NCBI RefSeq assembly: GCF_051020765.1
Contig: NW_027469231.1
Span: 265,372 to 329,371 of the forward strand
DNA from: Lasioglossum baleicum
Lineage: Eukaryota; Arthropoda; Insecta; Hymenoptera; Halictidae
Length of the DNA: 64,000 nucleotides
Direction of reading: 5' to 3'
Position 1 is the first letter of the stretch. Every line of letters starts with the position of its first letter. Below the pieces are notes generated by a model. That model was not told the origin of the DNA, searched no databases, and saw only the letters and a program-made list of their open reading frames with translations. Below are positions 12,401 through 25,600 of this stretch, piece after piece. Both the position numbers and the translations under genes were made by a program.

Positions 12401-15400
12401 CTTTGGGAGTCTAGCGGCTGAGTCAATAGCTTCACCTACATTTGTGCTTCCGAGAGTCAAGCCCGGTAATCAAGGAGTAAATCCGCCGAACAGAATTGGC
12501 AAGAGACACCTTAATACACGGTTTGAATATTAAAGTAGAGCGTCATACCGATTGAGAATGTTACCAATTGCTATAAAGTCAAACGTTTTACCGCAGGCCG
12601 TGCCTTCCGCGAAGCTCACCCGTTTCCTCGAGAATATAACTTCGTGTTCGGAATATGAAATTACTAAACGTTGTAGTGATGTGGCCCTTAATTTCATTAT
12701 GTACATGAAGATCCAGGATCAAGCCATTCGAGAAAGTTACCGCCTTTGTTGAGATTCGAATTTCTGTGTCAATAGCTTCACCGATCCTGCGATTCAAAGA
12801 GTCAAACCAGGTATTCTGGGAGTAAATCCGCCGAGCAGCATTGGTAACCAACACCTTCTTTCACGATTTGAATATTAAAATACAGCGTCAAACCGTTTAA
12901 GGACGATATCAATTTGTATCAAGTCAAATATTTTACAGAAGGCCGTACCCTCCGAAAAACAGACCAGCTGTATCGAGAGTATACCACCGTGTACACGGAA
13001 ACAAATTAGTATACATTTTAGTGACGTCCACCATAATTTCAGGTACGCATTCGAAGATCGAGGGTCGAACCGTTCGAGAACGTTACAACCTGCTTTGGGA
13101 ATCGAACGGCTAAGTCAATTGCTTAACCCATCCTGTGATTCCTAGAACCAAACCAGGCATTCTTGTAGTAAATCCGCCGTACATCGGAGAACATTACTAA
13201 TTGGTACAAAGTCATTCTTCTTACCGAATACCTTGCCTTCCGAGAAACTTACCCGCTGCAGGGAGTGACTTGCTTAGTGTTCACGCAAACAAATTGGTAG
13301 ACATTTTGGAAGATGTACTTAACTTTGATTATGAGTAGCAAAAGCGAGACTCAAACCCTTCGAGAACGTAACCACCTACTTTGAGACTGTCATAGGTTCG
13401 TCAATAGCTTCACATGTCCTGATAGTCCGAGAGTCAAACCTGGTATTCCAGGAGTAACTCCGTAGAACAGAATTGACAATGGACACCTTATTTCACCCTT
13501 GCAATATTAAAGCAGTTAGTTAAACCGTCGGAGAATATCACTAAATGCTATAAAGTTATTCTTTTCGCCGAATACCTCACCTACATGGAATATAACCCGC
13601 TGCAGTGAGTGTCTTCTGTGCTCACGGAAACAAATAATCAGATATTTTATTAGGCGGGTGCCATATTCTCATGTATGAATAGGAAAATCGCGATTCAGAC
13701 TGGTCGAGTACGATGCCACCGCCTTTGAGTTTCGAACAGCTGAGTCAATTGCTTCACCTATCATCCGGTTCCGAGAGTTAAAGAGCTACTCCGTGAGTAA
13801 ATCCGCTGAACAGTATTGGCAATAGACACCATAATTCACGGTTTGAATATTAACGAAAATAGCCAAACAGATGCAGAACGTTACCTATTCGTATAAAATC
13901 AATCTTTTTACCCAAGATTTTACCTTCCGAGATCCTAACCTGCTGTATCAATTGTCGAAATTCGTGTTCGGTGAAGCAAACTGTTATTCCTTTTAGTGAC
14001 GAGCACTTTCATTTCATGTACGAATAAGGAGATCTATAGGCATAATGTTCCAGAACGTTACCAGTTTCTCTAGGAATCGCATAGCTACGTCGATAGCGCC
14101 ACCAATCCTGTGATTCCGAGAGTCACGTATGGCACTCCAAGATTAAGCCAGCTGAATCGTATTGGCCTTAGTCAACTAAATTCTGGCTATGAATGTTAAA
14201 GTAGACAGCCAGACCTTTTGATCACATTTCCAAATGATATATAGTCTATCTTTTTACCTGATACCCTATCTTCCAAGTGCCGAACCCGCATTAGCGAGTG
14301 TAATTCTTGGTGCTCACGGACACAAATAGTGGACATTTTAGCTGACGGTCTCCTCATTTTCATGTATGAGCAGAGTAATCGGCAGTCGAATCGTTCGAGA
14401 AGGATCCCACCTTATTTGACAGTCGAACGGCTAAGGCAATAGCTTCACCTATCCTGCTATTCCGATAGGCAAACCAGGTATTCCGGGAGTCTATCCGCTA
14501 TACACTACTGGTTATGGATACATTAATTCCCGTTTTAAATATTAAGGCAGAGCGTGAATCCACTTGAGAACGTTACCACTTGGTACAAAGTCAAACGATT
14601 TACCAATTACCCTTATTCTCCGAGAACCTAATCTGCTGCACGAATATGTTCGTTAGTGTAAACGGAAACAAAGTAGCATGAATTGTATTGTCGGGCACCT
14701 TATCTTCACGCATGAATGAGATGCTCGGGAGGGAAACCGTTCCAGAACGGTACGAATTGCTATTGAGTCAAACTTTCTACCGAAGGCCTTACCTTCCGAG
14801 AAGCTGTCCCGCCGTATGGTGTATATAACTCCGTGTTCAAAGAAGCTAATTAGTATGCATTTCAGCGACGCTCACCTTAATTTCATGTATGAATTCCTTG
14901 GTCGCGTGTCAAACGGTTCGGGAACGTGACCACCTTCTTTGGGAGTCGGGCGGCTAAGTCAGTAGCTACACGCATCCTGAGACTAAGGAAGTCAAACCAC
15001 GTATTCCTCGAATAAATCCGCTGAAGTTTATTGGCAATAAGCACCATATTTCGCGGTTTGAAAATTAATGAAGAGCGTGAAACCGTTGATAAACCATACC
15101 AATTGGTATAAAGTCAAACTTTTACCGATGCCCTTACCATCCTGGATCATATGGCGCAGTATCGTAGGTATAATCTCGTCTCCAGAGACACAAATTGGTA
15201 GACATTTTACAGACGGGCGCTGTAATTTCATGTACGAATTAGAAGATCAAATGTCGAACTGTTCGGGAACGTTACCACCTTCTGTGAGAGACGAACGGCT
15301 ATGTGAAAAGCTTCACCTATTCTGCGATTCCGAGAGTCAAACCAGCTATTCCAGGACTTAATCCACTGTACAGTATCGGCATCAAAAACCCAACCCCGGT

Positions 15401-18400
15401 AGAGATATTGAATTACACAGTCACACAGTTGTATAACGATACATATTGGTACAGAGTGAATCTTTGCCCAGAAGGCCGTATCATCCGAGAAGCTAACCCG
15501 CTGTAGCGAGAGACAAACTTAATGCTCACATTAGGAAGCAGGAGGCATTGTGGCAAATGGACACCTTCATTACCTGTATGGTTACGGCGACAGAAAATCA
15601 AACCGATTGAGATTGTTGCAGCCTTCTTTGTGATTCAAACGTCTGTATCAATAGCTTCACGTATCTTGTATTTCCGAGATACAAAGTACTCTGGAAGTAA
15701 ATGGTATACTGGTATTGGCATAGTACACCTTATTTCACGGTATAAATATTAACTCCAGAGTCACACCATTGTAGAACAATGCGAATTGGTATTGAGGCAA
15801 ACTCTTTACCGAAGGCCTTATCTGCCGAGAAACCCAACCCGCTGCTGTGAATGTCTTGCTTAATGTTCAGGGAAACAAATTGGTAGAAATTTTGGCAGAC
15901 GGACACGATATTTCCATGTATGAATAGCAAACTGAATAGGCAAACCTTTCGAGAAAGTTACCACCTTCGTTGAGAGTAGATCGGCTAAGTCAAATGCTAC
16001 GCCAGTCCTGTGATACCGAGACTCACACCATGTACTCCGCGAGCAAATGCCTTGCACGTCATTGGCAATAGGCACATTAATTCACGGTATGAATATCAAA
16101 GTACAGAGTCAAACCGTTGTTGAACGTTACCTATTCCAATTGTGCCAGACACCATACAGAAGGCTTTGCATACGGAGAACCTAACTCGCGGTAACAGGAG
16201 TATGCCTTCGGGATCATAGATTGAAATTAAAATTCATTTTAGCGAGGGGCCCCAGATTTTCATGTACGTATAAGAAGATCCAGAGTCAAACCGTTCGACA
16301 ATGCAGCGACCTTTTTTGAGTGAAGAACAGCACCTATCATGTGATTGCGATAGTCAAATCGGGTATTGCGGGAGTCAATCCGCTGTACAGTATTGGGAAT
16401 TGTCACCTTAATTCACGGAATGAATATTAAAGCAGAAGGTCAATCCGACGCAGAACATTACCAATTGGTGTAGAGACATTCAGTTTAACGAATACATTTC
16501 CTTCCTTGAACCTAACCCACTATTGCGATTGTCATGCTTAGTGCCTACGGAAACAAATGAGTTGACATTATGGCACAGACACACCATGTTTCGATATATG
16601 AATTAGAAGATCGAGGTTCAATCCCTTCAAAAACGTTACGACCCTCTTTGAGAGACGAACGGCTATGTCAATAGCTTGAAATATTCCAAGATTCTAAGAG
16701 TCAAATCTTGTATACCGGGAATAAATCAGCTGAAGCGTATTGGCAACATCCATCATTATTCACGGTGTGGATATTAATGTAGTGTGAAAAACCATTTGAG
16801 AGCGTTTCGAATAAGTATAAAGTCAAACGTTTCATCGATGACCTTACCTTCCTTGAGCCACACCAGCATCATCGGGTGAATATGTTCGCGTTCAGAGAAA
16901 GACATTTCTATACATTTCAGTGTCGGGCACCTAAACTTCATGTTCGAATTACAAGACCGTGCGTCATGCCGCTCGAGAACGTTGCCACCCTCTGTGAGGT
17001 ACGAATTGCTCCGTCAATAGCTTCACCTATCCTGTGATACGGAGTGTCAAACCAGATGTTCCGGCAGCAAATCCGATGTTCAGTACAGGTAATGGTATTG
17101 GCAATGTTCGGAGTGAAAATGTTGTTGAGGGTTACGTATTGGTAAGGACTATAAACTTATAGAGATCTTTCCTTCCGCGAACCTCAGAGGCTTAATCAGG
17201 AGTATAACTAGGTTTTCAAGGAAACAAATTAGTATATATATATATTAGTGAATGTCACCTTGATCGCATGTACGTGTATGAAGATCGAGGTTTGAGCCGA
17301 TCGTCAACGATACCTCATTCTGAGAGAGACGAACGACTAAGTCAACAGCCTCCAGGATCCTGTGATTCTGACAGGCCAACCAGATATTCCAGGAGTAAAT
17401 CCGCTGAATCGTATTGGCAAATGACACATTAATTCGCGGATTGATTATTAAAGCACAGCGTGAAACCGCTTGAGAGTGCTACCAGTTGGTATAAAGTCAA
17501 ATGATGTACCCAGGATCTTACCATCCGAGAAAATAACCCGCTGTATAGAGAGTATAAGTTAGTGCTCACAGAAAGAAATAAGTATTCACTTCAGAGTCAG
17601 GCACCATAACTTGATGTATGAATGAGAAGGTCGAGGGTCAAACCGTTAGGGACCGTTGCCACCTTCTGTGAGAGACGAACGGTTAAGTCAATAACTTTAT
17701 CCATCCAGCGACTCGGAGAGTTAAACCAGGTATTCCGCGAGTTAGACCGCTGAAGAGTATTGGCAATTGACCCTTTAGATAACGGTGTTGAATATTGAAG
17801 CAGACAGTCAAACAGTTATAGGACTTTACATATTGGTACAGAATCAATCACTTCACCGATAGACATACCTTCTGGGAATCTAACCCGACCTTTCCATAGT
17901 ATAACATCGCGTTCAGATAAAGAAAATAGTATTCATTTCAGCGACGGGAGCCTTAATTTCATGTTTCAATTAAAAGATGGAGTGTCATATCGTTCAAGAA
18001 CGTTACCACCATCGGTGAGAGGCGGACGGCTATGTCAATAGCTTCACCTATCCTGTGATTCGGTGAGGCAAATCAGGTACTCCTGTAGTAAATCGGCTGA
18101 ATAGTATGGGCAATTGTCACCTTAGTTCGCAGTATAAATAAGAAAGTCCACAGACGAACCTTGGAAGATAAATAATAATTCATATGAAGTCATTCCATTT
18201 ACCGAATACCTTATCTTCCGAAATACTAACAGGCTGTAACGTGTGTCTTGCTTAATGTTCACGGAAACAAATTAATAGACATGTTAACAGACGAGCACCA
18301 CATTGTCAAGTATAAATATTAAAATCGAGAGTCACGCCGTTAGAGAATGGTACCACCTTCTTTGTGAGTCGAAACGCTAAGACAATAGCTTTACCAATCC

Positions 18401-19667
18401 TGTGATTCCGAGAGTCACACCACGTATTCCAGGATTAAATCCGCTGAATATTATTGCCATAAGACACCTTAATACAGGGTATAAATATTAAAATAGATGG
18501 TTAATCTGTCGAAGAACATTAACAATTGGTAGGACTCACTCTATTTACAGAATACATAACCATGTATGAACCTAATGCGCTGTAGCGAGTGACATGCTCA
18601 GTGTTCACGAAAACAAACAGGGTAGGCGTTATAGCAGAAGTACACCTTATTTTCAAATGTGAATGAGTAGATCGAGTGTCAAACTGTTCCATAACGATAC
18701 CACTCTCCTTAAGAATGGAACGGCTAAGTCAATAGCTTCATATATCCTGTGACTCCTAAAGTCAAACGAGATCATCTGGGAGTAAATGCGCTGCACAGCA
18801 TTGCCCAGAGTTACCTTAGATCACGGTGTGCATATTAAAGTGGTGTGTCATACCGTTTGAGAGCGTTACCAATTGGTTATAACGTCATACACTTTACCAC
18901 ATGCTTTACCTTCCGAGAAACTAACACGCTGTATCGAGAGTATAACTTCGTGATCAGATACACAAATTATAGTACACATTTCGGTGGCGGGCACCTTAAC
19001 TTCATATATGAATGAGATGGTCCAGGGTGAAACCGTTCAAGAACGTTACCACACTCACTGAGAGACGAACGGCAATGTCAATAGCTTCATCTATCCTTTG
19101 ATTTCGTCAGCCAAACCGGGTTGTTCGGGAGTGAATTAGCTGAACAGTATTGGCCAAAGGCAAACTAATACAGTGTATGAATATTAAAGTACTGCGTGTA
19201 ACCGTTGTAGAACGTTACATATTTGTATGACGACACGCTGTTGACCGATAGCCTCACCTTCGGAGAATCTAACCCGCTGTTCATAGAGTATATAGCTTCG
19301 TGGTTAGAGAAACACATTCCTATGAACTTTAGTGACGGCGTCATGTGTTCATGTGTGAATACGAATATCGATGGTCAAAGCGCGTGAGAGCATTACCACT
19401 TTCTTTGACAGTCGCACAGCTACGCCAATAGCATCACATATACTGTGGTTCCAAGATTAAAAGCAGGCACTCCGGTATTGAATCCGCTGAAAAGTTATTA
19501 GCAATAGACATATTAATTCACGGTTCGAATACTAAAGTTGCAAGTTAAATCTTTGTAGAACGTTACCTATTCGTATGGCGTAAAACTTTTTACAGAAGGC
19601 CATTCGTTCCGAGAAGCCCAACCCTCTACAGCAAATGTCTTGCTGTTCAAGGAAGCAAATTAGTAGC

Positions 19668-22600
19668 ATTTACTACAGGAATACATGGATTGACTCTTAC
19701 AATATTGGAATAGGTCGAGGTATGGACCTATCCGTTCGTCTCCCACAGAAGGTGGTAACGTTCTGCAACGCTTTGACTTTCGATGTTGATATTGACGCAC
19801 AAACATGTGGTGTTCGCTCTCTAAGATGCCAAATAATATATTTCAGTCCACATTAAGCATGACATTCGCTACAGCGGGTTAAGTTCTCGGAAGGAATGGC
19901 ATACGGTGATAGAAATGACATTTTGGTATGTGTTGTGCTCTCCGTCAGTTTGAGACCATCATTAATACTCACACCGTGAATTGAAGTCTCCATTGGCCAA
20001 TTCTGTGCAGCGGAGTTTACTCCATGGATACCTGGTATGACGCTCGGAATCACAGCATACGTGAAGCCATTGACTTCACCGTTTGAATCTCAAGGCAGTT
20101 GGCATCGTTCTCCCTCGGTCTTATAATTCATAATTGAAATTCAGCTGCCCGTCACTGAAATGAATGCTAATTTGTTTCCTGAAACACGAAGTTATACTCT
20201 CGATACAGCTGGTCAGTTTCTCGGCTGGTAAGTTCTTCGGTAGGGTGTTTGACTTTATACGAATTTGTAACGTTCTCAATCGGATTGACGCTCCACTGTA
20301 ATATCCTAACCGCGAACAAAGGTGTCCATTGCCAATATAATACGTCGCATTTACCCCCGATCTACCTGGCATGACTATCAGAATCACAGGACAAGTGAAG
20401 CTATTCACCTAGCTGTTCGACTCTCAAGAAAGGCGGTAACATTCACGGACGGTTTGCCCTCAATATTCCTATATACGCATGAGAATAATGTGTCCGTCTG
20501 CTAGAATGTCTACTAACTTTAAAACCTGAAAACTGTGCAACACAATCGCTGCAGCGGTTTGGGTTCTCGGAAGGTAAGGTATAGGATGAACGGAATGACT
20601 TAATTCCAATTGGTAGTGTTCTTCGGCGGTTCCACTTTCAACCATAATATTCCGGAAGTGATTTAAGTTGTCTAATGCCAATACAGTTCAGTGGATTTTA
20701 TCCCAAAGTACCTGGTTTGACTCTCGGAACCACAGGATAGATGAACTTATTGACTTAGATATGTGCGACTCTCAAAAAAGGTGATAACGTTCTCCAACTG
20801 TTTGACTCTGGAACTTCTTACTCATAATTGAAATTAAGGTGCCCCACCACTAAAATGTGTACTCATTTCATTCTCTGATCACGATGTTATACTCTCGCAA
20901 CGGCGGGTTATCTTCTCCGAAGGTTAGGCCATCGGTCAACTGTTAGACTTTATACTAATTGACAATTCTCCCACATGCATTGACGCACTACTTCACTATT
21001 CAAACCGTGAATTAATGTGTCCTGTGGCAATAATTTTCAGCGGATTTACTCCAGTGACCCCTGGAATGACAATGCGAATCACTGGATAGGTGATGCTATT
21101 GACATAGCCGGTCGTCTCTCACAGAAGGTGGTAACGTTGTCGATTGGTTTGACTCCCGATATTCTGATTCGCACATGGAATTAATGGTACCCGTCATTAA
21201 AATGTATACCAATTAGCTACCATGAATGCGAAGATTTACTCTTGACACAGCGGGATAGCATCTCGGAAGGTACGGGCTGCGGTAATATTTTGACTCTATA
21301 CCAATACGTAGCGATGTACAACGGTTTGACTCTGTACATTAACATTAATACCGCGAAATAAGGTGTCTATTGCCAATACTGTACACCGCATTTACTCTTG
21401 CAATATCTAGTTTTACTCTCGGTATCTCAGGATAGGTGGAGCTATGCACATAAGCGTTCGTCTCCACATGATGGTGGTAACGTTCTATAGCGGTTTCACC
21501 CTCGATCTTTTAATTCATACTTGTAGTTAAGGAGCCCGTCACTGAAATGAAAACAAATTTCTTCCTAGGAACATGAAGATATATTCGCGGAACGGCGAGC
21601 CCGTTTCTCCGAAGGTAAGGACATCGGTAAAGTGATTGACATTATACCAATTGGCAATGCTCTCAAACGTTTTGACCCTCTACTTCACTATTCAAACCGT
21701 GAATTATATTGTCTATTGGGAACTATCCTCACCGTATTTACTCGAGGAATGCCTGGTTCGGCTCTTCGAGTCACAGGATAGGTGCAGCTATTGACATAGC
21801 CGTTCGATTCTCAATGTAGTTGTTAACATCCTCGAACTGTTCGATTTGCGCATTCACACATGAAACTTAGGGTGCCGTCACTAAGATACAAAATAATTTT
21901 CTTCCTTGAATACGAAGATATACTCTCGATACGGCGGGATAGGTCTTCGCAAGGTAAGGCTTTCGGTAAAAAGTTTGACTGAATAGCAATAAGCGTTCTA
22001 CAATGGCTATCTCTGTTCCTTAATATTTATATTGTGAAATAGCGTGTCTAATTTCAATACTGTACTTCGGGATATGTCGAGGTATACCTGGTCTGCCTCT
22101 AGGAATCGCAGGATAGCTGAAGCTATAGGCGCATCCGAGCGACTCTGAAAGAAGATCGGTATTAAGATCGGTAATTCATGAAATTAAGGCTCCCATCGCT
22201 AAAATGTATAATAATGTGCTTCCCTGAACACGAAGCTATACTCTAGATATAGCGGGATAGCCTGTCGGAAGGTAAGGCCTTCGATAAACAGGATGAGTTC
22301 ATACCAATATGTATCGATCTTGAACAGTTTGCCACTCTACTTTAATATTCAAACCGTGAATCAAGGTCACAAGTACCAGTACCAGTTCAGCGAATTTACT
22401 CCCAGAATCACGAGATTAGTGAAGCTAGTGACATAGCTGTGCGGCTCTCAAAGCTAGTGGTAACGTCCTGAAACAGTTTGTCACACGATCTACTATATCA
22501 TGCTTGAAATTAAGGTGTCCGCCACTATAATGTATACTAATTTGTTTCTCTGAACACGAGGATGTTCCCACGATGCAGTGGCTTATGTTCTCGGATGATA

Positions 22601-25600
22601 AAGTATTGGATGTATAGTCTGTATAGTATCGGATGATAAAAATAATGCCTTTAAACAATTTGGTAACGTTCTCAATCGGTTTAACGCTATACTGTAATAT
22701 TCAAACCACCAATTAATGTGTCCATTGCCATTACTTTTTATCGAACTTACTCCTGGAATGCCTGGTTTTAATCTCGGAATCCCAGGATAGGTGAAGCTAT
22801 TGATTTAGCCGATCAACGAATTTGGTCAGGTTCCCGATCCGTTTGACACTCGATCTTGTAATTCGTACAGGAAGTTAAGGTGCCCATCGCTAAAACGGAT
22901 ATTACTTGGCATCTCTGAACACGAAATTACACTCTCTATGCGGCAGGTTAGTCTCTCGGAAGGTACGGCCGTCGGTAAATGGTTTGATTCTACACCAAGG
23001 TGTAAGATCTTTAACGGTTTGACTCAGTCCTTTGATATTCAAACCGTGCATTAATGTGCCTATTTCCAATACTGATTAGCGGATTTACTCCCGTAATACC
23101 TGTTACGCCTCCCCGAATCACAGGATAGGTGATCCTATTGACTAAGCTGCTCGAATATAGTGGAAGGTGGTAACGGTCACGAAATGTTTTACCCACGATC
23201 TTCTAATTCATACATGGAATAATGGTGCATGTCACTAATATGACTAAATATTTCGTTCTCTGAACACGAAGTGATTCCCACGATACAGCGGGTTAGTTTT
23301 TCGGAAATATGGCCATTGCTAAAGTGTTTGAATTTATAAAAGCAGGTAACGTTCTCAACAAGTTGCACGCTCTACATTAATATTGAAACCGTGAGTCATG
23401 GCGACCATTGCCAATTCTCTTCAGCGGCTTTACTCCAAGTATACTTAGTGTGATTCTCGGAACCACAGGATAGGAGAAGCTATTGTGATATATGTGCGAT
23501 TTCACGAAGAAGGTAGTAGCGTTATCGAACGGTTTAACTCTCGATCTTCTCATTCATATATGAAATTATGGTGCCCTCCACTGCAATGTTTACAAATTTG
23601 TATCCCTGCATACGAAGTAATACTCTACATACATCGGGTTATGTTCTCGGAGGGTAACGTCATCAATAAAACGTTTGACTATATACCAATTGGAAGTATT
23701 CTCAATCGGGATGTCGCTGTACTTTTATATTCTATCCATGAATTATGGTTTCCATTTCCACTGTTCAGCGGATTTAATTTCGGAATGCTCGTTTAGACTT
23801 TCAGAATCACAGGATAGGTGTAGCATGTGATTCAGTAGATCGACACTCGAAGAGGGTGATCACGTTCTCGAACGATTTGAACCAGGACCTACCTAGTTCA
23901 TACTTGAAATTAGGATGCCAGTCACTAAAATCCATACTAACTCGCTTCTTCGAACACGAAGTTTTAGTCTCGATAACGCGGGATAGATTCACGAAGTTAA
24001 AGCCGTGTGTGAAATGTTTGAATCTATACCAATACGTAGCGTCCTACAACGGTTTGAATCTGTACTTTAATATTTTCACCGTGCAATAGGGTGTATATGT
24101 CTAATACTGTACAGCGGATCGACTCCCGGAATACCTCATTTGACTCTCAGAACCTCAAGATATGTGAAGCTATTGATTTTGCAGTTCTTCTCTCACAGAA
24201 GGTTGTAACGATCTGGCGTGATTTCACCCTCGATCTTCTTATTCATAACGAAATTAGGATCCCCGTCACAAAAAGATTTACTAATGTGTATCCCTAAACA
24301 CGTAGCTTCACTCGATAGGGCGGGTTAGCTTTTCGGTCGGTAAGCCAGTCGGTAAATGGTTTGACTTTATATCAATTAGTAACGTTCTCAAACGTTTTGA
24401 TTCTCTATTTTAATATTGAAACCGTGAATTAAGGGATCTATTGCCAACTCTGTACAGCCCAATTACTCTCGGAATATGTCGCTTGAGTCTCGGAATCACA
24501 GGATGTATGAAGCTATTGATGCAGCTGTTTGAATCACGAAGAAGGTGATAACATTCTCGAACGGTTTGACACTCGAGCTTCTGATTCATAAATGAAATTA
24601 AGGTGGCGGACAGTATAATGTACACTAATTGGTCCCTCTGAACACGGTGTCATACTCTCGATACTGCGGGTTAGTTTTTCGGAGGGCAAGGCATTCTGTA
24701 TGAAGTTTTACACTACACCAAGAGGAAATGATACTACCGCTTGACGGCGTGCATTAATATTCAAACCGTGTATTGGGGTGTCAATTGCCAATACTGTACA
24801 GCGGATTTCCTCCCGGTATACCTGATTTGACTATCGGAGTAATTGGATAGGTGGAGCCATTGAATTAGTTGTGTGTCTCTCAAGGAAGGTGGTATCTTTC
24901 TGGAACGATTTGACCCTCTATCTTGTAATTCATATATAAACATATGATGCCGACGACTCAAATGTATACTGTTGTCTTTGCCCGAACTCGAAGTTATACT
25001 CTCCACACGGCGGGTTATCAGCTCCAAGTGTAAGACCTTCGGTAACAGGTTTGTCTCTATACCGATGAGTAACGTTCTGCATCGGATTGACGGTCAGCTT
25101 TGATATTCATACCGTGAATTAAGGTGACTACTGCCAATACTCTTCAGCCGAATTGGGCCCGGAATTCCTGGTTTAACTCCTGGAATCATAGGGTAGGTGA
25201 AGTCAATAACTGAGGCGTTCGATTCTCAGCTATTGTGGTAACGATCACGATCGGCTTTACCCTCGATCTTCCAATACATACATGAAGTGCAGGCCACCGA
25301 TACTAAGATGTTTATTAATTTGCTTCTCCGAACACGAAGTTACATTCATGATACAGCCGGATAGCTACTCAATAGTAAGGCCTTCACTGGAGTGTTTGAC
25401 TCTATAACAATAAGGAACGTTCTAGAACGGCTTGGATCTGTAGATTAATAGTTATACCGTGAATTAAGATTTCTACTGCAAATACTGTTCAGCTGGTTTT
25501 CTGCCTAACTACCTTGTTTGACTCCCTGATTCGCACGGTACGTGAGGTAATTGACTTAGACGTTCGACTCTCGAAGACAGTGGCAACGTTCTCGAACGGA

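Larger units (their letters stand above)
1..19667 (+). repeat. Satellite A array, + orientation (about 57 units by length)
   Basis: Tandem array of a unit of about 345 bp. Landmarks recurring once per unit include TTCACGGTTTGAATATTAAA, GGCCTTACCTTCCGAGAA, GTGACGGGCACCTTAATTTC and AATAGCTTCACCTATCCTGT. Unit starts measured at 3309, 3649, 3993, 4338, 4688 and 5030 give spacings of 340-350 bp; 57 is length divided by period, not a count. Units are strongly diverged from one another, with small indels and some partial deletions (near 8190, 13185, 17100). Each unit has two half-units of about 172 bp starting with variants of AACCGTTYGAGAACGTTACC. Three variants of the first half are interspersed without a fixed order. 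No gene is supported here: the open frames are short, unrelated to each other and follow the repeat period. Confidence 0.95.

Noticed and set aside
1..19667. CRISPR-like array of repeats and spacers
   Set aside because: Units are about 345 bp, diverged along their whole length, with no short identical repeats and unique spacers and no cas genes.
22590..22660. Small insertion or foreign fragment near 22.6 kb
   Set aside because: The unusual text is a short local duplication (CGGATGATAAA twice) within an A unit, not a separate element.
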